Assembly (NCBI GenBank): GCA_913052445.1
Contig: CAJXDP010000003.1
Coordinates: 1-64,000, forward strand
Origin: an uncultured Formosa sp.
GTDB lineage: Bacteria; Bacteroidota; Bacteroidia; Flavobacteriales; Flavobacteriaceae
Length of the DNA stretch: 64,000 nt
Direction: 5' to 3'
Below are positions 44,125 through 51,904 of this stretch, piece after piece; the stretch's first letter is position 1; each line of letters starts with the position of its first letter. Under the pieces are notes generated by a model. It made no database searches and was not told the DNA's origin. It saw nothing but the letters and a program-made list of their open reading frames with translations. Position numbers and translations under genes: made by a program.

Positions 44125-45594
44125 TTATTTTAGTTTTGCAATAAATGATGCAGAAGTTTCAAGCAAGGATTTCTTTTTCTCAGGACTCATTTTTTCAAAA
44201 GAACTTACTAACATTCTCATTCTTGGATTCTTTTTGAAAAACTCTTTGTGGTTGTTTATAAAATTCCAAAATAATGCATCCCAAATTGGACACCATTCGC
44301 CTTTTTTGTAGTCACTCATTTTTAAAACATAACTACTGCCGCTTATGTATGGTTTTGTAGACATGAGCCCCCCGTCTGCAAATTGACTCATTCCGTATAC
44401 GTTGGGTACCATGACCCAGTCGTAGCTATCTATCGAAAGTTCCATAAACCAGCGGTATACCTCATCAGGATCAATTTCACACAACAACATCAAATTCCCA
44501 ACAATCATCAATCTTTCAATATGGTTAATATATCCAGTTTTTATGATTTTTTTTACAGAATCGTCAAATGGCTCAATTCCTGTAGTACCATTGTAAAAAG
44601 CAGCTGGCATTTTTCTACTGAAGTTCCAAAAGTTTTTGGTGCGCTCTTCAGTACCTTTTGCTATGTAAACTCCTCTAATAAACTCTCTCCATCCAATTAT
44701 TTGTCGAATAAATCCTTCAGTTGAATTAATTGGGATGTTGTGTTTTCTTGCATGTTTTACAGATGTCTGAACTATATAATTTGGGTCGATTAGTCCAACA
44801 TTCATAAGTGGAGACAACAAACTGTGGTGTAGTTTAGACTCATCTTTAAGAACAGCATCTTCATAAGCCCCAAATTCGTTAAATCTTATTTTTAAAAAAT
44901 CTGTAAACCATTTTTTTGAAGATGTAAAATCATGCGGATATTCTGGTTTTTTAGGCAATTCACCACAATTATTTTTAAAGTTTTTTTCAACATAAGTTAG
45001 GGCTTCCTTAAAGTATGGACTTTCAATAGGCTGTTTAACTATTGGTGTTAGTTTTCCTTTAGGATATTTTTCCCTATTGTACTTGTCATAGGTCCATTCA
45101 CCTCCTTCTGGTAATCCATGTTGCATTAAAAGGTTCATTTCTTGTCGTTGATTCTTGTAAAATGAAGTTTGAAAGAATTTTTTCTTATCTCCTCTAAAAA
45201 ATGGATTTAGTTCTGCTTTATCCAGCAGAAACAAGGGGTTTTTAAATACTACCAGTTCAATATTTCTTTTTGCGCAAGCAGTTTTTATTCTCTTGTGAAG
45301 CCAGTTGTCATTAGGGTCATATATACATATTTTATGGATATCATTGTTTAAGTTTTTTATTAGGACCCTTACATCACTATCTGCTTGGGTTGAATTAACA
45401 TATTTAATGCTGCATTTTTCTTTTAAATAGTTTTCATAGAATTTCATACTCATTCTGTGAAATAAAATTTTCTGCTTGTGAAAATTAAAATTTTTAAAAA
45501 AAAGAAATTCTTCTAGTAAGATGATTTTTTCAGAGCTTTGAATTAGTTCTGAATTTTCAAAAAGTTGATTCGGAAAAATTAATGTTAGTTCCAT
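44125..45594 (-). CDS. CryB/FeS-BCP-type cryptochrome-photolyase (likely (6-4) photolyase)
   Basis: This 489-residue protein of the bacterial (6-4)-photolyase/CryB family (PF04244-like) begins LTLIFPNQLFENSEL. It has GFIRQIIGWREFIRGVY (about 295-311), GYINHIERLMIVGNLMLLCEI and WVMVPNVYGMSQFADGGLMSTKPYISGSSY (in part). Family members bind FAD and a lumazine antenna and usually carry a 4Fe-4S cluster on four Cys. Here the C-terminal loop reads MSDYKKGEWCPIW, so the CxxC insertion is missing and only two of the four expected Cys are visible. It is followed by a 104-base gap and preceded by DUF2256. Confidence 0.92.
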   Translation of the reverse strand: MELTLIFPNQLFENSELIQSSEKIILLEEFLFFKNFNFHKQKILFHRMSMKFYENYLKEKCSIKYVNSTQADSDVRVLIKNLNNDIHKICIYDPNDNWLHKRIKTACAKRNIELVVFKNPLFLLDKAELNPFFRGDKKKFFQTSFYKNQRQEMNLLMQHGLPEGGEWTYDKYNREKYPKGKLTPIVKQPIESPYFKEALTYVEKNFKNNCGELPKKPEYPHDFTSSKKWFTDFLKIRFNEFGAYEDAVLKDESKLHHSLLSPLMNVGLIDPNYIVQTSVKHARKHNIPINSTEGFIRQIIGWREFIRGVYIAKGTEERTKNFWNFSRKMPAAFYNGTTGIEPFDDSVKKIIKTGYINHIERLMIVGNLMLLCEIDPDEVYRWFMELSIDSYDWVMVPNVYGMSQFADGGLMSTKPYISGSSYVLKMSDYKKGEWCPIWDALFWNFINNHKEFFKKNPRMRMLVSSFEKMSPEKKKSLLETSASFIAKLK

Positions 45595-45717
45595 AGTCGT
45601 TAGTTTTTAAACCAAATTGTGAATATTTTTTAAATGATTTGTGTGCTTGAAAATATATTCTTGTCACTCTTTCTAATACATTGATTGAGGAACTAAGCAC
45701 TAATCTGTTTCATAATC

Positions 45718-45876
45718 TTAATTAGTCTGTGATCTAGATGATTGTTGTCCCTTTTTGCTACTACATTTTTTACTACAATATTTAATAAATTCCCAATTTT
45801 TCTCCCATTTTTTTCGCCATGTAAATGGTCGCTCACATTGTGGGCAAACTTTAGTCGGTAAGAATATTTTTTTCAA
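45718..45876 (-). CDS. DUF2256 small zinc-ribbon protein
   Basis: This 52-residue product is too short for common ORF cut-offs. It reads [20 protein letters not shown] then [10 protein letters not shown]. The four Cys (CxxC..CxxxC) and the RPFTWRKKW core are exactly the DUF2256 pattern, a family that accompanies photolyase/cryptochrome genes. The start is TTG at 45876, since TAA lies in frame nine bases upstream. It begins 13 bases after the flavin reductase stop, in the same operon as the CryB-type gene. Confidence 0.88.
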   Translation of the reverse strand: MKKIFLPTKVCPQCERPFTWRKKWEKNWEFIKYCSKKCSSKKGQQSSRSQTN

Positions 45877-45889
45877 TACTTTTTAGTAT

Positions 45890-46510
45890 TTATTTTTTTG
45901 GTCTTTGGTAGCCGATTCGTTCTTTTAGAGATGGGAGTGCATATCCATCCAATCCATTTATGGCCATAATATTAGCTTTCGAAAGGTTTATAAATCCATC
46001 TTTCTCTACAATGTCGTCTTTGATGTATAAGTCTTTGATCTCGGCAATTAATTGAATCGTATTATTTGACTTGATTTTATACTCTTCACAATAAGTTAAT
46101 GCCATTTGAACAGGAACGTCCTTTACAAAAGGTGCATGCCAATTATTTTTATATTCTTCTTCAAGTTCTGTAATATCGAATTCTGAAATGTATTTATCAT
46201 ATCTAGCAGATGTATGATGTGCCTGCTTTATAATGTCTAAATGAATATGATTCACTGTAAACTGACCAGTTTCTTTAATGTTTTCATAAGTGTTTCTAGG
46301 AACATCACTTACAGGTCTAAAAACAATTCCAAGCAATGGAGGGTTTGAGCCTAAGTGTGTAACTGAGCTAAAAACGGCTACGTTAGAGGTCCCGTCGTTA
46401 GATTTTGTGCCAATTAAATTTGCGGACTTAAATCCTGAACAGCTATTTATTAGATTGATTCTGTAAATATGATCTAAACCATCAAAATCTTCCCGTTTTA
46501 AGTGTAACAT
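45890..46510 (-). CDS. Flavin reductase family protein (FMN-binding split barrel)
   Basis: This 206-residue protein has the DIM6/NTAB core: LINSCSGFKSANLIGTKSND, TSNVAVFSSVTHLGSNPPL, GIVFRPVSDVPRNTYENI and TGQFTVNHIH. It would bind FMN and may reduce flavin with NAD(P)H. Being two genes upstream of a flavin-dependent photolyase, it could keep flavin reduced, but this is inference. It abuts the AarF/UbiB gene with no gap. Confidence 0.87.
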   Translation of the reverse strand: MLHLKREDFDGLDHIYRINLINSCSGFKSANLIGTKSNDGTSNVAVFSSVTHLGSNPPLLGIVFRPVSDVPRNTYENIKETGQFTVNHIHLDIIKQAHHTSARYDKYISEFDITELEEEYKNNWHAPFVKDVPVQMALTYCEEYKIKSNNTIQLIAEIKDLYIKDDIVEKDGFINLSKANIMAINGLDGYALPSLKERIGYQRPKK

Positions 46511-47821
46511 TTAGTAGTTTTTAAATTCATTAATTTTAATTGACGAAGCCTTCAGATCAAACATCAAATTATAAAGTCCAAAAAAAGTTCTATTAATATA
46601 AATAAAATGCTTTGATCCTCTATTGCCATTGAATTTTCTCAGTTCGGTGCTTTTGCTGTAACGATCGGCAAGATCTCCAATTTTATTTAAAAATTCTGGA
46701 TTAGAAAAATCAAATATTGATTTATGAAAAGGGAGGGTAAAAACACTTAATAATTCATGAAACATATTTGTGAAAAAATCTAGTTCTTCTACGGAGTCTG
46801 TTGAAGTTAAAATTTCTAATTCGTATAGTTTTTCTTTAAATAGTACTGGATTGTCAATTATTTTTTTTTCGGAAAGTTCAAAGTAAGGTATGTAAAATTC
46901 ATTAGGAATTGACTTCATACATCCAAAATCTAAAGCGATGAGCTGAGAATCTTCGTTAATCAAGAAATTTCCTGGGTGAGGATCAGCATGTACTTTTTTA
47001 AGAGTGTGAATTTGAAACATATAAAAATCCCAAAGTGCTTGTCCAAGTTTATTAGCTTTTTTTGTGTCAGAGTTGTGTTTGGCAAATTCTGAAAGATGTT
47101 CACCATTCATAAAATCCATTGTAATAATACGATCTGATGAATAGTCGTCGTAGTATTCTGGGAACAATAGATTTGGGATGTGAACACAAGATTTAGCAAT
47201 TTCCTTGCTTTGTGAGATTTCAAGTCTGTAATTAGTTTCCTCCACTAATTTATTTTCAACTTCTCGAAAGTATTTATCAGAATCATTTCCTTTAATATTA
47301 AACATTTTAATAGCAATTGGTTTTACCAAAGCTAAATCTGATTTTATACTATCGGCAACTCCAGGGTATTGTATTTTCACAGCTAGTTTCTTACCGTCTT
47401 TTTCTGCAATATGTACTTGACCAATGCTAGCAGCGTTTACAGATTCTGAATCAAATTCATCAAAAATTTGATTTGGGTGATTGCCAAAATATTTTTTAAA
47501 GGTCTTGATTACTAGGGGAGGAGATAAAGGAGGAACAGAAAATTGAGACAGAGAAAATTTATCTACATAAGCCTTAGGTAAAACACTTTTTTCCATACTA
47601 AGCATCTGAGCTACCTTTAGAGGACCTCCTTTGAGCTGTTTTAGACCTGTATATATGTCTTCAGCATTGTTTTTGTTTAAGTTTTTTTTAGCTTCTGATT
47701 CAGTTTTAACTAGTTTTTCACCATAATATTTTAGATAATTTACTCCTACTTTAGCACCAGTTGTAACTAGTTTGCTGGCTCTTTGTATTTTTGAAGTTGG
47801 TATACTTTTAATTGACTTCAT
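46511..47821 (-). CDS. AarF/UbiB (ABC1/ADCK) family atypical kinase
   Basis: This 436-residue protein-kinase-like protein contains the A-rich loop AASIGQVHIAEKDGKKLAVK (about 128-147), the catalytic HADPHPGNFLI and the metal-binding ALDFGCMKSIP. The usual N-terminal KxGQ reads KVAQ (GGPLKVAQMLS), a variation in the autoinhibitory motif. UbiB relatives act as ATPases in quinone biogenesis. Bacteroidota make menaquinone, and this gene sits in a light/oxidative cluster, so its target may be another lipid. It is coupled to TetR and the flavin reductase. Confidence 0.92.
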   Translation of the reverse strand: MKSIKSIPTSKIQRASKLVTTGAKVGVNYLKYYGEKLVKTESEAKKNLNKNNAEDIYTGLKQLKGGPLKVAQMLSMEKSVLPKAYVDKFSLSQFSVPPLSPPLVIKTFKKYFGNHPNQIFDEFDSESVNAASIGQVHIAEKDGKKLAVKIQYPGVADSIKSDLALVKPIAIKMFNIKGNDSDKYFREVENKLVEETNYRLEISQSKEIAKSCVHIPNLLFPEYYDDYSSDRIITMDFMNGEHLSEFAKHNSDTKKANKLGQALWDFYMFQIHTLKKVHADPHPGNFLINEDSQLIALDFGCMKSIPNEFYIPYFELSEKKIIDNPVLFKEKLYELEILTSTDSVEELDFFTNMFHELLSVFTLPFHKSIFDFSNPEFLNKIGDLADRYSKSTELRKFNGNRGSKHFIYINRTFFGLYNLMFDLKASSIKINEFKNY

Positions 47822-48478
47822 TTATTTCATAATAATTTTTTCTTTGATTAAGAATTTTCCAAAATCAACAAAGCTCTTCAGAGGGGAAAGATTAATTAAA
47901 TCAAAACTAGCATTGATAGATTTTTCTATAAAAATATCTGTTTTTTCAAAAGACTTTGAATTGTCATCTAGCCAAAACTTAAGAGTAAGCATAAGCTGAA
48001 TCCAATAGGTTTCTTGAACAACACTATCCTTAATTTGTTCTAACTGTTTATTTTTTATTTGAAGTACTTCGATATCTAATTGATCAATGTAGCTTAAAAA
48101 TTTAGTTCGTAACCCTTTAAGTTTCTTTAAGTTTTCTAATTGGTTTTTTCCTTCGCTTAGAGAGTAAGCAACATAGCTTCTGTTAGCTGTTAGGTTTTCA
48201 AAAAATGTAAAATAGAAACTTAATAATTGATTTCTAGAATCGTATGTTTGGTAGTCTTTGCTGGACTCGATAGTTTCTATAGTATTTGAGAAGAATTGCG
48301 TGAAAATAGCTTTTTCTAAGGCTTCAAAGTTTCCGAAAAATTTATAAAATTGAGCTTCTTCAAATCCGTTAGATTGCGAGAACGAATAAATTGATTTTGG
48401 AGTATCATTATGTTGTAAAACATAGTTTATATATAGATCAACTAAGATTTTTTGAGTATAGGATTTCTTTTTGGCCAT
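47822..48478 (-). CDS. TetR/AcrR-type transcriptional regulator
   Basis: This 218-residue protein has an N-terminal HTH region (about 8-50; VLQHNDTPKSIYSFSQSNGF and AQFYKFFGNFEALEKAIF) and a helical ligand or dimer domain of the type common in Bacteroidota TetR proteins. As the first gene of the unit it probably controls it. The dyad TTGTTTAA-N16-TTAAACAA lies at -33/-64 from its start and is a candidate operator. The usual light regulator of such clusters is MerR-type, so a TetR in this position is notable. Confidence 0.8.
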   Translation of the reverse strand: MAKKKSYTQKILVDLYINYVLQHNDTPKSIYSFSQSNGFEEAQFYKFFGNFEALEKAIFTQFFSNTIETIESSKDYQTYDSRNQLLSFYFTFFENLTANRSYVAYSLSEGKNQLENLKKLKGLRTKFLSYIDQLDIEVLQIKNKQLEQIKDSVVQETYWIQLMLTLKFWLDDNSKSFEKTDIFIEKSINASFDLINLSPLKSFVDFGKFLIKEKIIMK

Positions 48479-48498
48479 GAGATATTTAAATTAATGAA

Positions 48499-48506
48499 CA
48501 AAAATA
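48499..48506 (-). promoter_or_regulatory. -7 element of the TetR-photolyase operon
   Basis: The minus strand reads TATTTTTG, a full TAnnTTTG match, 20 bases before the TetR start codon. The inverted repeat at 48511-48542 lies immediately upstream, over the expected -33 and spacer. Confidence 0.5.
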
Positions 48507-48510
48507 CATG

Positions 48511-48542
48511 TTGTTTAAACTAGTATTTATACAATTAAACAA
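48511..48542. promoter_or_regulatory. Candidate TetR operator (TTGTTTAA...TTAAACAA)
   Basis: TTGTTTAA (48511-48518) and TTAAACAA (48535-48542) are perfect 8-base arms separated by 16 bases. They are placed where a repressor would block the operon promoter. The left arm continues as TTGTTTAAAC, a 10-mer also present at the proteorhodopsin promoter (56489-56498). Confidence 0.5.
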
Positions 48543-48545
48543 ATA

Positions 48546-49205
48546 TTAACATTTTTCATCACAACAATTTTCATCCTTTACAAGCTTGCAGCTAAAAACA
48601 GCTAATAACATCCCTAAAAAAGGGGCGGTTAAGTACACCCAAATATGAGAAAAGTTTCCTGAAACTAGAGCAGGAGCTAAAGACCTTACAGGGTTCATAG
48701 AGGCTTTTGTAAGAGGCCCAGCAAACATTGCTTCCAATAGTACTACACCACCAATTGCAAAGCCTGCAATGGGACCAATTTCCTTACTTCCTGTTGATAC
48801 ATTTATGATCACAACCATAAGAAAAAAGCTTAGAAGTAATTCAATTACAAATACTTTTAAGGGCTCTATAATTGGTATAGTTGCGCCCAAATCACTTTTA
48901 GGAAATAAAAACAGTAAAATTATTGAAGCTGTTATAGCTCCAAAAAACTGTGAAGTCATGTACATTGGAACTTCTTTCCAGCTAAACTTCTTGGCTACAG
49001 CAAAGCTTAAAGTAACAGCAGGATTAAAGTGTGCGCCAGAAATATCTCCGAATGCATAAATCATAGACATTACTATGAGTCCCCACGTTATTGCAACTCC
49101 TGGGTGTGTAATTACACCTCCAGTGTAGTCATTGATAACCATGGCACCACAGCCACAAAAAATCATACTAAAAGTTCCTATAAATTCTGAAAGATATTTT
49201 TTCAT
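48546..49205 (-). CDS. MIP-family channel with NIP-like selectivity filter and Cys-rich tail
   Basis: This 219-residue aquaporin-fold protein has six transmembrane helices. The first motif is NPA (61-63); the second is NPV (171-173), followed by Arg174. By alignment with AqpZ (F43, H174, T183, R189) the filter is W41, A159, A168, R174, which is wider and resembles plant NIP channels that pass glycerol or metalloid acids. The C-terminus has Cys206 and the tail NCCDEKC (213-219). Water-only transport is thus unlikely; arsenite, borate, glycerol, H2O2 or ammonia are candidates. It lies upstream of the TetR operon. Confidence 0.9.
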   Translation of the reverse strand: MKKYLSEFIGTFSMIFCGCGAMVINDYTGGVITHPGVAITWGLIVMSMIYAFGDISGAHFNPAVTLSFAVAKKFSWKEVPMYMTSQFFGAITASIILLFLFPKSDLGATIPIIEPLKVFVIELLLSFFLMVVIINVSTGSKEIGPIAGFAIGGVVLLEAMFAGPLTKASMNPVRSLAPALVSGNFSHIWVYLTAPFLGMLLAVFSCKLVKDENCCDEKC

Positions 49206-49216
49206 TTTTTTTTTTT

Positions 49217-49224
49217 CAAATATA
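49217..49224 (-). promoter_or_regulatory. -7 element of the MIP channel gene
   Basis: The minus strand reads TATATTTG, a full TAnnTTTG match, 11 bases before the start codon; a run of A fills the short leader. No -33 element is clear. Confidence 0.45.
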
Positions 49225-49306
49225 CAATGTAATTTACTTACATTTATTTATGCATTTACAATAAAAATTTTACTTGAGTTTATTGAGTACCAAAACATAC
49301 AATCTT

Positions 49307-50404
49307 ATGCCATTAAAATTAACAATTAGCCTATTGTCTTTCATTTTCCTCCTGAGCTGTAACCAATTAAAAGGCAATACAGATGTAGCTTTCTTGGCAG
49401 AGTCTTCTAGACTGAATTTAATAGAAGCTAATCGTTTAGCCCAATTACCATTGAACTGCATTGATAATGAGTATCCTTACAAACTTGGACAAACTCTTGT
49501 AGGTCCGGAAGACTTATTATCGCCAAAAATATTACACCCTAGTTTTTATGGTTGTTTTGACTGGCACTCTGCTGTTCATGGCCACTGGAGTTTAGTGTGT
49601 TTGTTGAAGCAGTTTCCTGCGCTAGAAAATAATGAATCAATAAAATTGAAATTATTAGAAAGTATATCAGAAATAAATATTTCAAAAGAGGTGGCATATT
49701 TTGATGGAGTTCATAATGCCTCATTTGAGAGAACTTACGGATGGGCTTGGTTGTTGAAGTTAGCAGATGAGCTTCACACTTGGGAGGATCCCGTTGCCAA
49801 AAAGTTGGAGGAAAACTTAAAACCTTTGACTAATTTGATTGTATCAAAATATATTTCGTTTTTACCTAAGCTGAATTATCCTATTAGAGTGGGAGAGCAC
49901 TCTAATACAGCTTTTGGGTTGAGTTTTGCATGGGATTATGCGAATACAGTTGGTGCTGATGAATTGATGTTAGTTATTAGAGAGCGAGCCAAGGATTTTT
50001 ATTTAAATGACAAAAATTGTCCAATTATATGGGAACCTGGAGGATATGATTTTTTATCTCCTTGTTTAGAAGAAGCAGCTTTGATGAAGCGTATATTATC
50101 ACCCATAGAATTTAATGAATGGATTAAGGGTTTTTTACCACAATTAAAGGATCCAAATTTTTCTTTAGAACCTGGCATTGTATCGGATCGAACTGACGGT
50201 AAGCTGGTTCATTTGGATGGTCTTAATTTTTCTCGCGCCTGGAGTCTTAATGCAATTTCTAAAGATATTAAGAGCTATAGTCATCTAAGTAATATTGCTA
50301 ATTCACATATTGATTATTCCTTGCCAAGTATCGTGGGAGATAGTTATGAAGGCGGGCATTGGTTGGCTAGTTTTGCTATTTATGCACTAAACTCAATAAA
50401 GTAG
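49307..50404 (+). CDS. DUF2891 lipoprotein
   Basis: About 365 residues start at the ATG at 49307; an upstream TTG frame of 11 codons is rejected because the signal sequence begins here. MPLKLTISLLSFIFLLSC has a lipobox (LLSC), so it is a lipoprotein. HPSFYGCFDWHSAVHGHWSLV, GRTYGWAWLL-like ERTYGWAWLLKL, GEHSNTAFGLSFAWDYA and EGGHWLASFAIYAL are the DUF2891 core, probably an alpha-toroid fold. The function is unknown; the fold resembles glycan-active enzymes. No neighbours share its strand. Confidence 0.88.
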   Translation: MPLKLTISLLSFIFLLSCNQLKGNTDVAFLAESSRLNLIEANRLAQLPLNCIDNEYPYKLGQTLVGPEDLLSPKILHPSFYGCFDWHSAVHGHWSLVCLLKQFPALENNESIKLKLLESISEINISKEVAYFDGVHNASFERTYGWAWLLKLADELHTWEDPVAKKLEENLKPLTNLIVSKYISFLPKLNYPIRVGEHSNTAFGLSFAWDYANTVGADELMLVIRERAKDFYLNDKNCPIIWEPGGYDFLSPCLEEAALMKRILSPIEFNEWIKGFLPQLKDPNFSLEPGIVSDRTDGKLVHLDGLNFSRAWSLNAISKDIKSYSHLSNIANSHIDYSLPSIVGDSYEGGHWLASFAIYALNSIK

Positions 50405-50524
50405 CAGACGGATTTTTAATATTAAATAAATGGTTTAATTAAATCTTACAAAATATTGAAAAACAGAATATTGAATATAAGCTATAGGTAAAATCTATGA
50501 CTTAAAAAAAAGAAATTATTAGAC

Positions 50525-51901
50525 CTATCCAATAATTCTGAAGAGCTTTTTTAGCTTTTCAAGTTTGTTTGTGTATGGAGCGTATCTAAGTGAAATATCC
50601 AACCAATTTCCTTTAACAACAATACCTTTTTTGTGTGAAAAAGTGTCAAACCCTAGCTTCCCATGATATGCTCCAACTCCACTTTCACCAACGCCTCCAA
50701 ACGGCAAATTGGTGTTTCCAAAATGAATCATAGTGTCGTTAATTGTACCGCCTCCAAAGCTGTAAGTTTCAATCATTTTTCTGTAAAATGTTTTATTTGA
50801 TGAAAACACATAAAACCCTAGCGGTTTTTCATAGTTACTTATGATAGCGTTAATATCAGCTTCGCTTTCATAGCTTAGTATGGGTAATATAGGGCCAAAA
50901 ATTTCCTCCTTCATGACTTTTGAGTCTAGATAAGGGTCTTCAATTAAAGTAGGTTCAAGGAAGCAATCTGAAGCATCAGATTTACCACCAAAAATTACTT
51001 TAGAGTCTTCAAGCATATTTGTAAGTCTAGTGAGGTTTTTAGTATTAATAATTCTTGGGTAGTCTGGAGATTTCTGCGGATTTTCTCCGTATGCTCTGAT
51101 AATTTCTTTTTTTAAGTCAGAAATCAACTGTTTTTTTATAGATGAGTGAACTAATAGGTAATCTGGAGCTATACAGGTCTGTCCAGCGTTAACAAATTTC
51201 CCCCAAACTAATCGTTTAGCTGTTAATTCAGTTGAAATTGTGTCATCTATAATACATGGGTTTTTACCTCCAAGCTCTAAAGTTACTGGAGTTAGATGTG
51301 GAGCAGCTGCTTTTGCAACAATTTTGCCTACAGAGACACTTCCTGTAAAAAAAATATAATCCCATCTTTCTTTTAACATTAGGGTAGTTTCAGGGACACC
51401 ACCTTGAATTACTCTTACGTGTTCAGGCTTGAAGATACTGCAAATGATATTTTCTAATAGTTTAGAGGTGTTAGCTGTATTTTCACTAGGTTTTAATACA
51501 ACGGTATTTCCAGCGGCAATAGCTGTAATCATTGGAGCTATTGCAAGTTGAAAAGGATAGTTCCATGGCGCAATAATTAAGACACTTCCATAGGGCTCAG
51601 AATATATGTAATCTGAAGAAGGAAAGTTTAAACCAGATGCTCTTACTTTTTTTGGCTTAGACCATGAGCTAATATTTTTAATAGTGGCATCAATTTCGGA
51701 AATAACAATTCCAATCTCACCAAAATAAGTTTCAAATTTAGACTTTTTAAAATCCTTAAAAAGGGCTTCGTAGATTTCATCTTCTCTACTAATTATTTCA
51801 ATTCGCAGGTTAGCGAGGAGTTTTTTAAGCATCCCAATATCTCTAGTAGCCTGGGTTTTAAAATACTTTTTTTGACTTTCTAAGATTAATTTTAAATTCA
51901 T
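50525..51901 (-). CDS. Aldehyde dehydrogenase (class 3-like)
   Basis: This 458-residue NAD(P)-dependent enzyme oxidises aldehydes to acids. IIAPWNYPFQLAIAPMITAI (about 112-131), FTGSVSVGKIVAK, the catalytic Glu in VTLELGGKNP and the catalytic Cys in NAGQTCIAPDYLL are all present. The C-terminus (FSHKKGIVVK and KLKKLFRI) ends in a hydrophobic/basic stretch as in fatty-aldehyde dehydrogenases that touch the membrane. The substrate may be lipid-derived aldehydes. It is three bases after the pseudouridine synthase gene and so in the panB unit. Confidence 0.93.
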   Translation of the reverse strand: MNLKLILESQKKYFKTQATRDIGMLKKLLANLRIEIISREDEIYEALFKDFKKSKFETYFGEIGIVISEIDATIKNISSWSKPKKVRASGLNFPSSDYIYSEPYGSVLIIAPWNYPFQLAIAPMITAIAAGNTVVLKPSENTANTSKLLENIICSIFKPEHVRVIQGGVPETTLMLKERWDYIFFTGSVSVGKIVAKAAAPHLTPVTLELGGKNPCIIDDTISTELTAKRLVWGKFVNAGQTCIAPDYLLVHSSIKKQLISDLKKEIIRAYGENPQKSPDYPRIINTKNLTRLTNMLEDSKVIFGGKSDASDCFLEPTLIEDPYLDSKVMKEEIFGPILPILSYESEADINAIISNYEKPLGFYVFSSNKTFYRKMIETYSFGGGTINDTMIHFGNTNLPFGGVGESGVGAYHGKLGFDTFSHKKGIVVKGNWLDISLRYAPYTNKLEKLKKLFRIIG

Positions 51902-51904
51902 CTT

